Part shown: positions 58,021 to 64,000 of the stretch, piece after piece
Position numbering within the stretch: the stretch's first letter is position 1
Layout of the letters: each line of letters opens with the position of its first letter
Source of the DNA: Microbacterium forte
Lineage (GTDB): Bacteria; Actinomycetota; Actinomycetes; Actinomycetales; Microbacteriaceae
Length of the DNA stretch: 64,000 bases
Direction: 5' to 3'
Assembly: GCF_031885415.1 (NCBI RefSeq)
Contig: NZ_CP116871.1
Coordinates: 1,426,001 to 1,490,000 of the forward strand
Program-made: the position numbers and the translations under genes
The notes under the pieces: generated by a model
Databases searched by the model: none
Told to the model about the DNA's origin: nothing
Seen by the model: the letters and a program-made list of their open reading frames with translations, nothing else

Positions 58021-58947
58021 ATGAGCAACTTCGCCTTCAACAACCCGGCGTTCCAGCAGCAGGATCCGCGCAACGTCGCGACCTACCCGGGTGCGCCGCA
58101 GGGCGCTCAGGGTGCGCAGGCCGCGTCGCTCCAGCACGGAGCGATGGATGCCGCCGCCAACGCGCAGCTGGAGGGCATGTACGCCGCTCCCCCCGCTGGC
58201 GCGATCGAGACCGACCGCATGTCCGTCGAGGACACCGTCTGGAAGACCGCCGGACTCTTCGCCATCCTGCTCGTCACCGCCGCCGTCGGCTGGTTCGTGA
58301 CGCTCGGCGGCGTCGTCGCTCCTGAGCAGAACCCCTACGACCAGTTCCAGCCGAACATGCTGCCCTGGATCGTCGGCGCGCTCGGCGGCTTCGTCCTCGC
58401 CATGGTGATCTCGTTCACGTCCCGCAAGAAGGTCCGCCCCGCGCTGATCTTCGCCTACGCGGCGTTCGAGGGCCTCTTCATCGGTGGCATCTCGGCGTTC
58501 TTCGAGGTCATCTGGCCCGGCATCGTCGTCCAGGCGACGCTCGCCACCGTCTCGGTCGTCGGCGTGACGCTGGCGCTCTTCGCGAGCGGCAAGATCCGCG
58601 CGTCGAAGAAGGCCACCAAGATCTTCATGATCGCCATGGTCGGCTACCTGGTCTTCTCGCTGCTCAACCTCGTCCTGATGTGGACGGGCGTGCTGCCCCA
58701 GGGCCAGGCCTTCGGTCTCTACAGCGCTGAGATCATGGGCATCCCGCTCGGCCTGATCATCGGCGTCCTGGTCGTCATCATGGCCGCCTACTCGCTGGTG
58801 CTCGACTTCGACCAGATCCAGCAGGGCGTGCGCAACGGCGCTCCCCGCAAGTACGGCTGGCTCGGTGCCTTCGGCATCATGGTCACGGTCGTCTGGCTCT
58901 ACGTCGAGATCCTGCGCATGATCGCGATCGTCCGCGGCAGCAACTGA
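58021..58947 (+). CDS. Bax inhibitor-1/YccA family membrane protein
   Basis: The 308-residue protein has a Gln/Ala-rich N-terminal tail of about 60 residues, then seven membrane helices (TAGLFAILLVTAAVGWFVTL onward) and the BI-1 signature at the end (GVLVVIMAAYSLVLDFDQIQ, GAPRKYGWLGAFGIMVTVVW). The AYSLVLDFDxI aspartates form the di-aspartyl pH sensor of the family. It is a calcium-leak-type membrane protein of poorly known role. GGAG lies about 11 bases before the ATG. Confidence 0.93.
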   Translation: MSNFAFNNPAFQQQDPRNVATYPGAPQGAQGAQAASLQHGAMDAAANAQLEGMYAAPPAGAIETDRMSVEDTVWKTAGLFAILLVTAAVGWFVTLGGVVAPEQNPYDQFQPNMLPWIVGALGGFVLAMVISFTSRKKVRPALIFAYAAFEGLFIGGISAFFEVIWPGIVVQATLATVSVVGVTLALFASGKIRASKKATKIFMIAMVGYLVFSLLNLVLMWTGVLPQGQAFGLYSAEIMGIPLGLIIGVLVVIMAAYSLVLDFDQIQQGVRNGAPRKYGWLGAFGIMVTVVWLYVEILRMIAIVRGSN

Positions 58948-58966
58948 CGCGAATCGCTTCGCCGTG

Positions 58967-58995
58967 AGGCCCGTCTCCCCCTGGGAGGCGGGCCT
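58967..58995 (+). terminator. Terminator of the BI-1 gene
   Basis: AGGCCCGTCTCCC (58967-58979) pairs with GGGAGGCGGGCCT (58983-58995) with one G-U type pair and a 3-base loop, followed by TATTG. Confidence 0.88.
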
Positions 58996-59030
58996 TATTG
59001 CATATCCGGGGGCCGCAGCGCAAGGGGTTG

Positions 59031-59043
59031 GCTGATAATCAGC
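59031..59043. promoter_or_regulatory. 13-bp palindrome upstream of glsB
   Basis: GCTGATAATCAGC is perfectly symmetrical around its central A, in an otherwise GC-rich 110-base leader. A second hairpin, GAGCCC / GGGCTC (59067-59072 and 59083-59088), lies nearer the start codon. Either may control the stress gene; no regulator is assigned. Confidence 0.35.
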
Positions 59044-59108
59044 TGGGAGGGCACTATGGGTAACACGAGCCCTGGCACCCCGGGGCTCACGAAATAAAGG
59101 AGCTGAAC

Positions 59109-59381
59109 ATGAGCTTTCTCGGATTCCTTCTTCTCGGCCTCATCGCCGGAGCAATCGCAAAGCTGATCCTGCCCGGAAAGCAGGGCGGCGGATGGCTCAT
59201 CACGCTGCTGCTCGGCGTCGTCGGCGCCTTCCTCGGCGGCTGGCTCGGAAGCCTGATCCTGAACCGTCCTCTGACCGAGTTCTGGGACCTCGGCACCTGG
59301 CTCCTCGCCATCGGCGGCTCGATCATCGTGCTGCTGATCTACGGCCTGGTCGTCAACCGCGGCAGCAAGGCCCGCAGCTGA
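59109..59381 (+). CDS. GlsB/YeaQ/YmgE family stress-response membrane protein
   Basis: The 90-residue protein has three hydrophobic segments with the Gly-rich transglycosylase-associated signature (FLLLGLIAGAIAKLILPGKQ and LGVVGAFLGGWLGSLI). Members are small membrane proteins induced by general stress. It is a single-gene unit with AAAGGAG 7 bases before the ATG and a long hairpin terminator after it. Confidence 0.93.
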   Translation: MSFLGFLLLGLIAGAIAKLILPGKQGGGWLITLLLGVVGAFLGGWLGSLILNRPLTEFWDLGTWLLAIGGSIIVLLIYGLVVNRGSKARS

Positions 59382-59396
59382 CACACCGAAGTACCG

Positions 59397-59439
59397 GAAC
59401 CGCCCTCTTCTCCAGCGTCGCTGGCGAAGGGGGCGGTTC
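59397..59439. terminator. Terminator between glsB and the sigma factor gene
   Basis: GAACCGCCCTCTTCTCCAGC (from 59397) is complementary to CGCTGGCGAAGGGGGCGGTT (from 59419) with only two mismatched positions across about 19 pairs. It lies between convergent genes and can serve both. Confidence 0.88.
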
Positions 59440-59459
59440 TCTGCGTATGGGGGCTGTGC

Positions 59460-60749
59460 TCAGCGCCCTTCGGCCTTGGCCCGCAGCAGTGCGCGCTCTC
59501 GATCGTTGCCCGCGAGCGACGCTGCCACCGCGAATTCGCTGCGAGCCTCGTCGTCGCGCCCGAGCCGCAGCAGCAGCTCGGCCCGCGTGGCGGGAAGAAG
59601 ATGGTACCCCGCGAGCGCGCCCGAAGATGCGAGCCGGTCGATGATCTGCAGGGCGGAGGCCGGCCCCGTCGCCATCGCGACGGCCGCCGCACGATTGAGT
59701 TCGACCACGGGCGACGGAGCGATGCGGCCGAGCGCCTCATACAGCACCACGATGCGATCCCAGTCGGTCTCGTCTATCGATGCGGCGACCGCATGGCATT
59801 CGGCGATGGCGGCCTGAAGTCCGTACGGGCCACGACCCGCGCCGAGGGCGTCCGCTGCCCCCAGGGCGGCACGCCCGCGGACGATGCGGCCGCGATCCCA
59901 GCGACGACGGTCCTGATCGGCGAGAAGCACGGGATCGCCGTGCGCGTCCACCCGGGCAGGGAAGCGTGCGGCGGTCAGCTCCATGAGGGCGACGAGGCTG
60001 TGCGCGTCCCGCTCCCGCGGCATCAGAGCCGCCACCACGCGTGCGAGTCGGATCGCCTCCAGACTCAGCTCAGGGCGCATCCAGTCGGGCCCGCTGCTGG
60101 CCGCATGACCCTCGTTGAAGATCAGATACAGCACGCCCAGGATCGCTCCCAGTCGTGCCGTGTGCTCTTCGCGAGGCGGCATCTCGAAAGGGACGTTCGC
60201 CGCCGCGAGGGTCTTCTTGGCCCGCACGATGCGCTGCTGCACGGTCGCCGTCGGCACGAGGAAGGCCCGGGCGATCTCCTCGCTCGACAGACCGCCCACG
60301 ACGCGCAGGGTCAACGCCACCTGAGCTTCGCGCGAGAGCACCGGGTGGCACGAGATGAAGATCAGCCGGAGCACGTCGTCGTCGACGGCATCCGGGTCCC
60401 AAGGGGGCGCGTCCGCCGCCTCGGCCTGCTCCCGCTCGAGGTCGTGGGCGAGCACGGCCATGCGGTCGTCCAGCCGTTCGCGGCGGCGCCAGCCATCGAT
60501 CGCCTTGCGCTTCGCGACCGCCGTGAGCCAGGCCGCCCCGTTGCGAGGCACACCGTCGACGGGCCACTGCTGCAGAGCATCCAGCAGGGCTTCCTGCGCG
60601 AGGTCCTCTGCAAGGCCGAAGTCGCCCACCACGCGCGTGAGCGTCGCGACGATCTTCGCCGATTCGATGCGCCACACGGCGGCGACGGCTCGCCGCGCAC
60701 CCTCATCAAGTGCGGAGCGAGCCGTCTCGCGGTGCGGTGTGTCGGTCAT
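59460..60749 (-). CDS. ECF RNA polymerase sigma factor with C-terminal extension (ECF42 type)
   Basis: The 429-residue protein has sigma region 2 (AAVWRIESAKIVATLTRVVG with DFGLAEDLAQEALLDALQQW) and region 4 (LSREAQVALTLRVVGGLSSE with EIARAFLVPTATVQQRIVRA), then a helical extension of about 200 residues ending in TPR-like repeats (LLPATRAELLLRLGRDDEAR). This architecture, with a DGPF/YCII protein gene just upstream, is that of group ECF42, where the extension is needed for activity and no anti-sigma factor is used. The ATG at 60749 follows the YCII stop by one base; the longer frame is inside that gene. Confidence 0.92.
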   Translation of the reverse strand: MTDTPHRETARSALDEGARRAVAAVWRIESAKIVATLTRVVGDFGLAEDLAQEALLDALQQWPVDGVPRNGAAWLTAVAKRKAIDGWRRRERLDDRMAVLAHDLEREQAEAADAPPWDPDAVDDDVLRLIFISCHPVLSREAQVALTLRVVGGLSSEEIARAFLVPTATVQQRIVRAKKTLAAANVPFEMPPREEHTARLGAILGVLYLIFNEGHAASSGPDWMRPELSLEAIRLARVVAALMPRERDAHSLVALMELTAARFPARVDAHGDPVLLADQDRRRWDRGRIVRGRAALGAADALGAGRGPYGLQAAIAECHAVAASIDETDWDRIVVLYEALGRIAPSPVVELNRAAAVAMATGPASALQIIDRLASSGALAGYHLLPATRAELLLRLGRDDEARSEFAVAASLAGNDRERALLRAKAEGR

Positions 60750-60750
60750 C

Positions 60751-61179
60751 TCACTGCTGTGCGCGACGCGCCTCTTCCTCTTCGCGCCAGCCCTTCTCCT
60801 TCTCGATCCACTCGTTGTCGGCCGGGAAGTCCGACTCATCGGTCACGCGTCGCACCTCGAGGAACGACCCGGGTCCGAGCGGCGCCCTGCTCGCCCACTC
60901 CGCCGCCTCTTCACGACTCGAGACCTCGAGGATCCAGAAGCCGTTGAACAGCTCCTTCGTCTCTCCGTAGGGCCCGTCGGTGATCAGCGGCGTCTCGGCG
61001 CTGAAGTCGACGACGAATCCCTCAGCGGCGTCGCTCAGGCCCTCGCCTGCAGCCAGCACGCCGGCCTTGATCATCGACTCGTTGTACTTGCCCATGGCCT
61101 CGATGACCTGCTCGAACGGCATCTCCTTGTACGCCTCGACCGCTTCGTCGTTCGAGCGCATGATCAGCATGTACTTCAT
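60751..61179 (-). CDS. YCII/DGPF domain protein, partner of the ECF42 sigma factor
   Basis: The 142-residue protein begins MKYMLIMRSNDEAVEAYKEM and carries the DGPF-type motif as DGPYGETKELFNGFWILEV. DGPF proteins are small alpha/beta proteins related to YCII and are the constant genomic companions of ECF42 sigma factors; their biochemical role is unknown. The charged tail is Glu/Arg-rich. AAGGAG is 7 bases before the ATG, and a promoter of the ECF42 type lies 50 bases upstream. Confidence 0.92.
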   Translation of the reverse strand: MKYMLIMRSNDEAVEAYKEMPFEQVIEAMGKYNESMIKAGVLAAGEGLSDAAEGFVVDFSAETPLITDGPYGETKELFNGFWILEVSSREEAAEWASRAPLGPGSFLEVRRVTDESDFPADNEWIEKEKGWREEEEARRAQQ

Positions 61180-61228
61180 GGTGTTCTCCTTGGTGGTGGG
61201 GCCGCCTGTCGACCCTCTCAGTGAAGAC

Positions 61229-61255
61229 GTCGAACGGGGATGCCTCAGATCGACA
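61229..61255 (-). promoter_or_regulatory. ECF42-type promoter of the YCII-sigma operon
   Basis: On the minus strand TGTCGA (61255-61250) and CGAC (61232-61229) are separated by 17 bases, matching the TGTCGA / CGAC-T elements described for ECF42 sigma factors. It lies 50-76 bases before the YCII start, so the sigma factor should drive its own operon. Confidence 0.75.
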
Positions 61256-61292
61256 TCGTGCCGAAAGAACTTCGAGAGTCTCTCGAGGCCGA

Positions 61293-62231
61293 TCAGCCGA
61301 GTTCCTCGACCGCCACGCGGATCGCGTCGGCCGAGGCCTGCAGAAGGGCTTCCTCGTGGTCGCTCATCGGTGTCTCCGCGAGCGGAACCGCGCCCGCCGC
61401 GCCCACGACCGACGGCACCGACAGAGCCACTCCGTGGATGCCGTACTCGCCGTCGAGCACCGTCGCGACCGGAAGAACGGCACGCTCGTCGTGCAGCACG
61501 GCCTCGGCGATCCGGGCGCAGCTGACGCCGATCGCGAGGTTCGTCGCGCCCTTACCGCGGATGACGGCATACGCCGCGTCGCGCACCTCGATCGCGATAC
61601 GGTCGAGCTCCTCGGTGGTGAACGGCTCGTCGGCAGGCCAGTCCAGGATCGGCACCGACCCGATCGTCGCGTTCGACCACAGCGGGAACTCGGTGTCGCC
61701 GTGCTCCCCCACGATGTCGGCGTGCACGCTCGCGGTGCTCACGTTCGCGCGATGCGCGAGACGCCAGCGCAGACGCGAGGTGTCGAGCACCGTGCCCGAG
61801 CCGAACACCCGGTGGGGCTCAAGCCCCGAGACGCGCTGCGCCACGACCGTCATCACGTCGGCGGGGTTCGTGACGATGATGAACACCGCGTCCGGAGCGC
61901 GCTCGACCAGCTGCGGCATCAGCGTCTCGAGCAGTCGCGCGTTGATGCCCGAGAGCTCCATGCGGGTCTGCCCGGGCTGCTGCTTCGCCCCCGCCGTCAC
62001 CACAATCACGTCGCTGCCCTCGACGACGGCGAGATCAGAACCGCCGCTCACCGCCGCCGACGTGAACTGCGTGCCGTGCGCCAGGTCGAGCACCTCGGCG
62101 TCGACCTTGTCCGTCGCGATGTCGTAGAGCGCGACTTCGGCCGCACTCCCCCGGATCAACGCGGCATAGGCCACGCTCACCCCCACGCTGCCTGCACCGA
62201 TAACCGTGATCTTCGTCCGTGCCTTGGTCAT
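61293..62231 (-). CDS. ldh: L-lactate dehydrogenase
   Basis: The 312-residue protein has the NAD loop ITVIGAGSVGVSVAYAAL, the specificity loop AGAKQQPGQTRMELSGIN and the catalytic His in ADIVGEHGDTEFPLWS. Glutamine at the substrate-specificity position of the loop marks lactate dehydrogenase; malate dehydrogenases have arginine there. It interconverts pyruvate and L-lactate with NADH. It is a single gene; CAGGAT lies 6 bases before the ATG, so it may be leaderless. The sequence after the catalytic loop is somewhat divergent, so a related hydroxy-acid dehydrogenase is possible. Confidence 0.88.
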   Translation of the reverse strand: MTKARTKITVIGAGSVGVSVAYAALIRGSAAEVALYDIATDKVDAEVLDLAHGTQFTSAAVSGGSDLAVVEGSDVIVVTAGAKQQPGQTRMELSGINARLLETLMPQLVERAPDAVFIIVTNPADVMTVVAQRVSGLEPHRVFGSGTVLDTSRLRWRLAHRANVSTASVHADIVGEHGDTEFPLWSNATIGSVPILDWPADEPFTTEELDRIAIEVRDAAYAVIRGKGATNLAIGVSCARIAEAVLHDERAVLPVATVLDGEYGIHGVALSVPSVVGAAGAVPLAETPMSDHEEALLQASADAIRVAVEELG

Positions 62232-62256
62232 ACGCTCATCCTGCCCGAAATACCGC

Positions 62257-62291
62257 GAACGGGCACGGACCGCGATGGTCCGTGCCCGTTC
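62257..62291 (-). terminator. Terminator of guaA
   Basis: GAACGGGCACGGACC (62257-62271) and GGTCCGTGCCCGTTC (62277-62291) form a perfect 15-bp stem with a 5-base loop, 21 bases after the guaA stop codon. Confidence 0.93.
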
Positions 62292-62312
62292 ATGGTCATG
62301 CGAGCAACGAGC

Positions 62313-63899
62313 TCACTCCCACTCGATGGTTCCCGGCGGCTTCGACGTCACGTCGAGCACGACGCGGTTGACGTCGCGGACGCCGTTGGTGATGCGGTTC
62401 GAGATCTTCGACAACACGTCGTAGGGCAGACGCGTCCAGTCGGCCGTCATGGCGTCTTCGCTCGACACCGGGCGCAGCACGATCGGGTGGCCATAGGTGC
62501 GGCCGTCGCCCTGCACGCCCACCGAGCGCACATCGGCGAGCAGCACGACGGGGCACTGCCAGATGTCTTGGTCGAGGCCGGCCTTGGTGAGCTCCTCACG
62601 CGCGATCGCGTCGGCTTCGCGAAGGATCTCGAGGCGGTCCTGTGTGACCTCGCCGATGATGCGGATGCCCAGGCCGGGTCCGGGGAACGGCTGACGGCCG
62701 ACGATCGCCTCGGGGATGCCGAGCTCGCGGCCGATCGCGCGCACCTCGTCCTTGAACAGGGCCCGCAGCGGCTCGATGAGCTCGAAGTCGAGGTCGTCGG
62801 GGAGCCCGCCGACGTTGTGGTGCGACTTGATGTTGGCCGTGCCCGCACCGCCACCCGACTCGACGACGTCGGGGTACAGCGTGCCCTGCACGAGGAACTT
62901 GACCGGGGCGCCGCCCGAGGCCTTCGCCTCGGCGACGAGGTCGAGCTGCACCTTCTCGAAGGCGCGGATGAACTCGCGACCGATGACCTTGCGCTTCTCC
63001 TCGGGGTCGGTGACGCCCGCGAGGTGACCGAGGAAGACATCTGCCGCATCGACCGTGATCAGACGCACGCCAGTGGACTCGACGTAATCCTTCTCGACCT
63101 GCTCGCGCTCGCCCTTGCGCAGGAGGCCGTGGTCGACGAAGACCGCGGTCAGCTGGTCGCCGATCGCCTTGTGCACGAGGGCGGTCGAGACCGCCGAGTC
63201 GACGCCGCCGGAGAGCGCTGAGATGACGCGGGCGTCGCCCACCTGCTCGCGGATGCGCTCGACCTGCTCGGCGATCACGTTGCCGCTGTTCCAGTCGGAT
63301 GCGAGACCCGCGCCCTTGTGCAGGAAGTTCTCGATCACGCGCTGGCCGTGGTCGGAGTGCTTGACCTCGGGGTGCCACTGCACGCCGTAGAAGCCGCGCT
63401 CCTCGTTCGCGAATGCCGCGACCTTGGTCGCATCGGTCGTGGCGAGCACGTCGAAGCCCTCCGGTGCCTTGGCGACCTGGTCGCCGTGGCTCATCCACAC
63501 GTTCTGCTCGGCCGGCTGGCCGCCGAGCAGCGTGCCGCCGTCACCCGAGACGACGGCATCCGTCGCTCCGTACTCGCGGAGGCCGGTGTTCGCGACCTCG
63601 CCGCCGAGGGTCTGCGCCATGTACTGGAAGCCGTAGCAGATGCCGAGCGTGGGCACGCCGAGCTCGAAGACCGCGGGGTCGAGGCGCGGAGCGCCCTCCT
63701 CGTAGACCGACGACGGACCACCCGAGAGGATGATCGCGACCGGGTTCTTCTCAGCGATCTCGGCGGCCGTGGCGGTGTGCGGCACGATCTCGCTGTAGAC
63801 GCCGGCCTCACGCACCCGACGGGCGATCAGCTGCGCGTACTGCGCGCCGAAGTCGACGACGAGCGTGGGGCGCTGCTGGGTCTCGGACTGTTCGGTCAC
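62313..63899 (-). CDS. guaA: GMP synthase (glutamine-hydrolysing)
   Basis: The 528-residue protein has the GATase class I domain with the catalytic cysteine in GICYGFQYM (Cys88) and WHPEVKHSD, then the ATP pyrophosphatase loop [12 protein letters not shown] and a C-terminal dimerisation domain ending [18 protein letters not shown]. It converts XMP to GMP. The GTG start at 63899 overlaps the stop of the upstream partial gene by GTGA. Confidence 0.97.
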   Translation of the reverse strand: MTEQSETQQRPTLVVDFGAQYAQLIARRVREAGVYSEIVPHTATAAEIAEKNPVAIILSGGPSSVYEEGAPRLDPAVFELGVPTLGICYGFQYMAQTLGGEVANTGLREYGATDAVVSGDGGTLLGGQPAEQNVWMSHGDQVAKAPEGFDVLATTDATKVAAFANEERGFYGVQWHPEVKHSDHGQRVIENFLHKGAGLASDWNSGNVIAEQVERIREQVGDARVISALSGGVDSAVSTALVHKAIGDQLTAVFVDHGLLRKGEREQVEKDYVESTGVRLITVDAADVFLGHLAGVTDPEEKRKVIGREFIRAFEKVQLDLVAEAKASGGAPVKFLVQGTLYPDVVESGGGAGTANIKSHHNVGGLPDDLDFELIEPLRALFKDEVRAIGRELGIPEAIVGRQPFPGPGLGIRIIGEVTQDRLEILREADAIAREELTKAGLDQDIWQCPVVLLADVRSVGVQGDGRTYGHPIVLRPVSSEDAMTADWTRLPYDVLSKISNRITNGVRDVNRVVLDVTSKPPGTIEWE

Positions 63900-64000
63900 C
63901 GGACACCTTCCGTGGCAGGGGCGGGGGCCGAGGCGGCCTCCCTCGAAGCGAGGTAGGCCTTGACGTCGCGGGCGACGATGGCCTCCATGAAGAACGACAG
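63896..64000 (-). CDS. 3' end of an unidentified gene upstream of guaA
   Basis: The last 34 codons of a frame enter from the window edge and end in a TGA that overlaps the guaA GTG. The visible tail starts [20 protein letters not shown] and ends in an Ala/Pro-rich stretch. I do not recognise it. The overlap implies co-translation with guaA. Confidence 0.6.
   Translation of the reverse strand: MSFFMEAIVARDVKAYLASREAASAPAPATEGVR

Noticed and set aside
59017..59066. General-stress (SigB/SigF-like) promoter before glsB, GGTTGG ... GGGTAA
   Set aside because: A GGGTAA is present at 59058-59063, but the nearest GTT-type -35 is about 25 bases upstream, outside the usual 14-17-base spacing.

Overview
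The window is a high-GC actinobacterial chromosome segment, most likely from Microbacterium or a close member of the Microbacteriaceae. Three things suggest this. The genes carry actinobacterial types of enzyme (monomeric isocitrate dehydrogenase, LAxTG-anchored surface protein, DUF6350 next to purN, mycosin-like protease). G/C-ending codons dominate throughout. Many isolated genes have a -10 hexamer (TANNNT) exactly 6-7 nt before the start codon, the signature of leaderless transcripts. No tRNA, rRNA, CRISPR array, insertion sequence or prophage was seen. Every intergenic gap is under about 220 bp and most are accounted for by hairpin terminators, operators or promoters.

Layout. 1-7.2 kb: a minus-strand amino-sugar / D-amino-acid operon (D-serine dehydratase-like PLP enzyme, an in-frame N-acyl-D-amino-acid deacylase + GH20 hexosaminidase fusion, ROK regulator, ROK kinase, start of a probable nagB), with a divergent RidA that would clear the imine made by the dehydratase. 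7.3-11.9 kb: L,D-transpeptidase, monomeric NADP-isocitrate dehydrogenase and a GNAT acetyltransferase. 12.0-20.1 kb: a LacI-controlled carbohydrate operon (LacI, solute-binding lipoprotein, two permeases, YicI-type GH31 alpha-xylosidase, GH1 beta-glucosidase), probably for xyloglucan-type oligosaccharides; the same operator core lies before lacI and before the transporter. 20.1-27.3 kb: a coiled-coil membrane protein, a heterodimeric ABC exporter preceded by a 21-codon leader ORF and two hairpins, and a translationally coupled Ada/AlkA-Ogt alkylation-repair pair.

27.3-35.7 kb: central metabolism (purH, purN, DUF6350, AzgA-like purine permease, homocysteine S-methyltransferase, sucDC). 35.8-38.9 kb: a compact three-gene cassette resembling an orphan type VII secretion module (Esx-sized helical protein, mycosin-like subtilase, Gly-rich protein) without EccB/C/D in view. 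39-45 kb: TetR with acyl-CoA dehydrogenase, a divergent MmyB-type regulator/SDR pair, a small Cys-rich protein and an FAD oxidoreductase. 45-51 kb: a convergent ATP-dependent DNA ligase and LigD-type polymerase (a split NHEJ-like pair), a double-SseB protein and a PcrA/UvrD helicase. 51-56 kb: a large lamin-tail-domain surface protein with an apparent 1-nt frameshift just after its signal peptide, downstream of an ABC-2 transporter. 56-64 kb: YccF, hemerythrin, GDPD, BI-1 and GlsB membrane/stress proteins, an ECF42-type sigma factor operon with its DGPF/YCII partner and a matching promoter, L-lactate dehydrogenase and guaA.

The observations most worth a second look are the leader peptide and attenuator-like region before the ABC exporter, the deacylase-hexosaminidase fusion, the orphan T7SS-like cassette, the frameshifted surface protein and the autoregulated ECF42 promoter. 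All functional calls come from reading motifs; no database search was possible.
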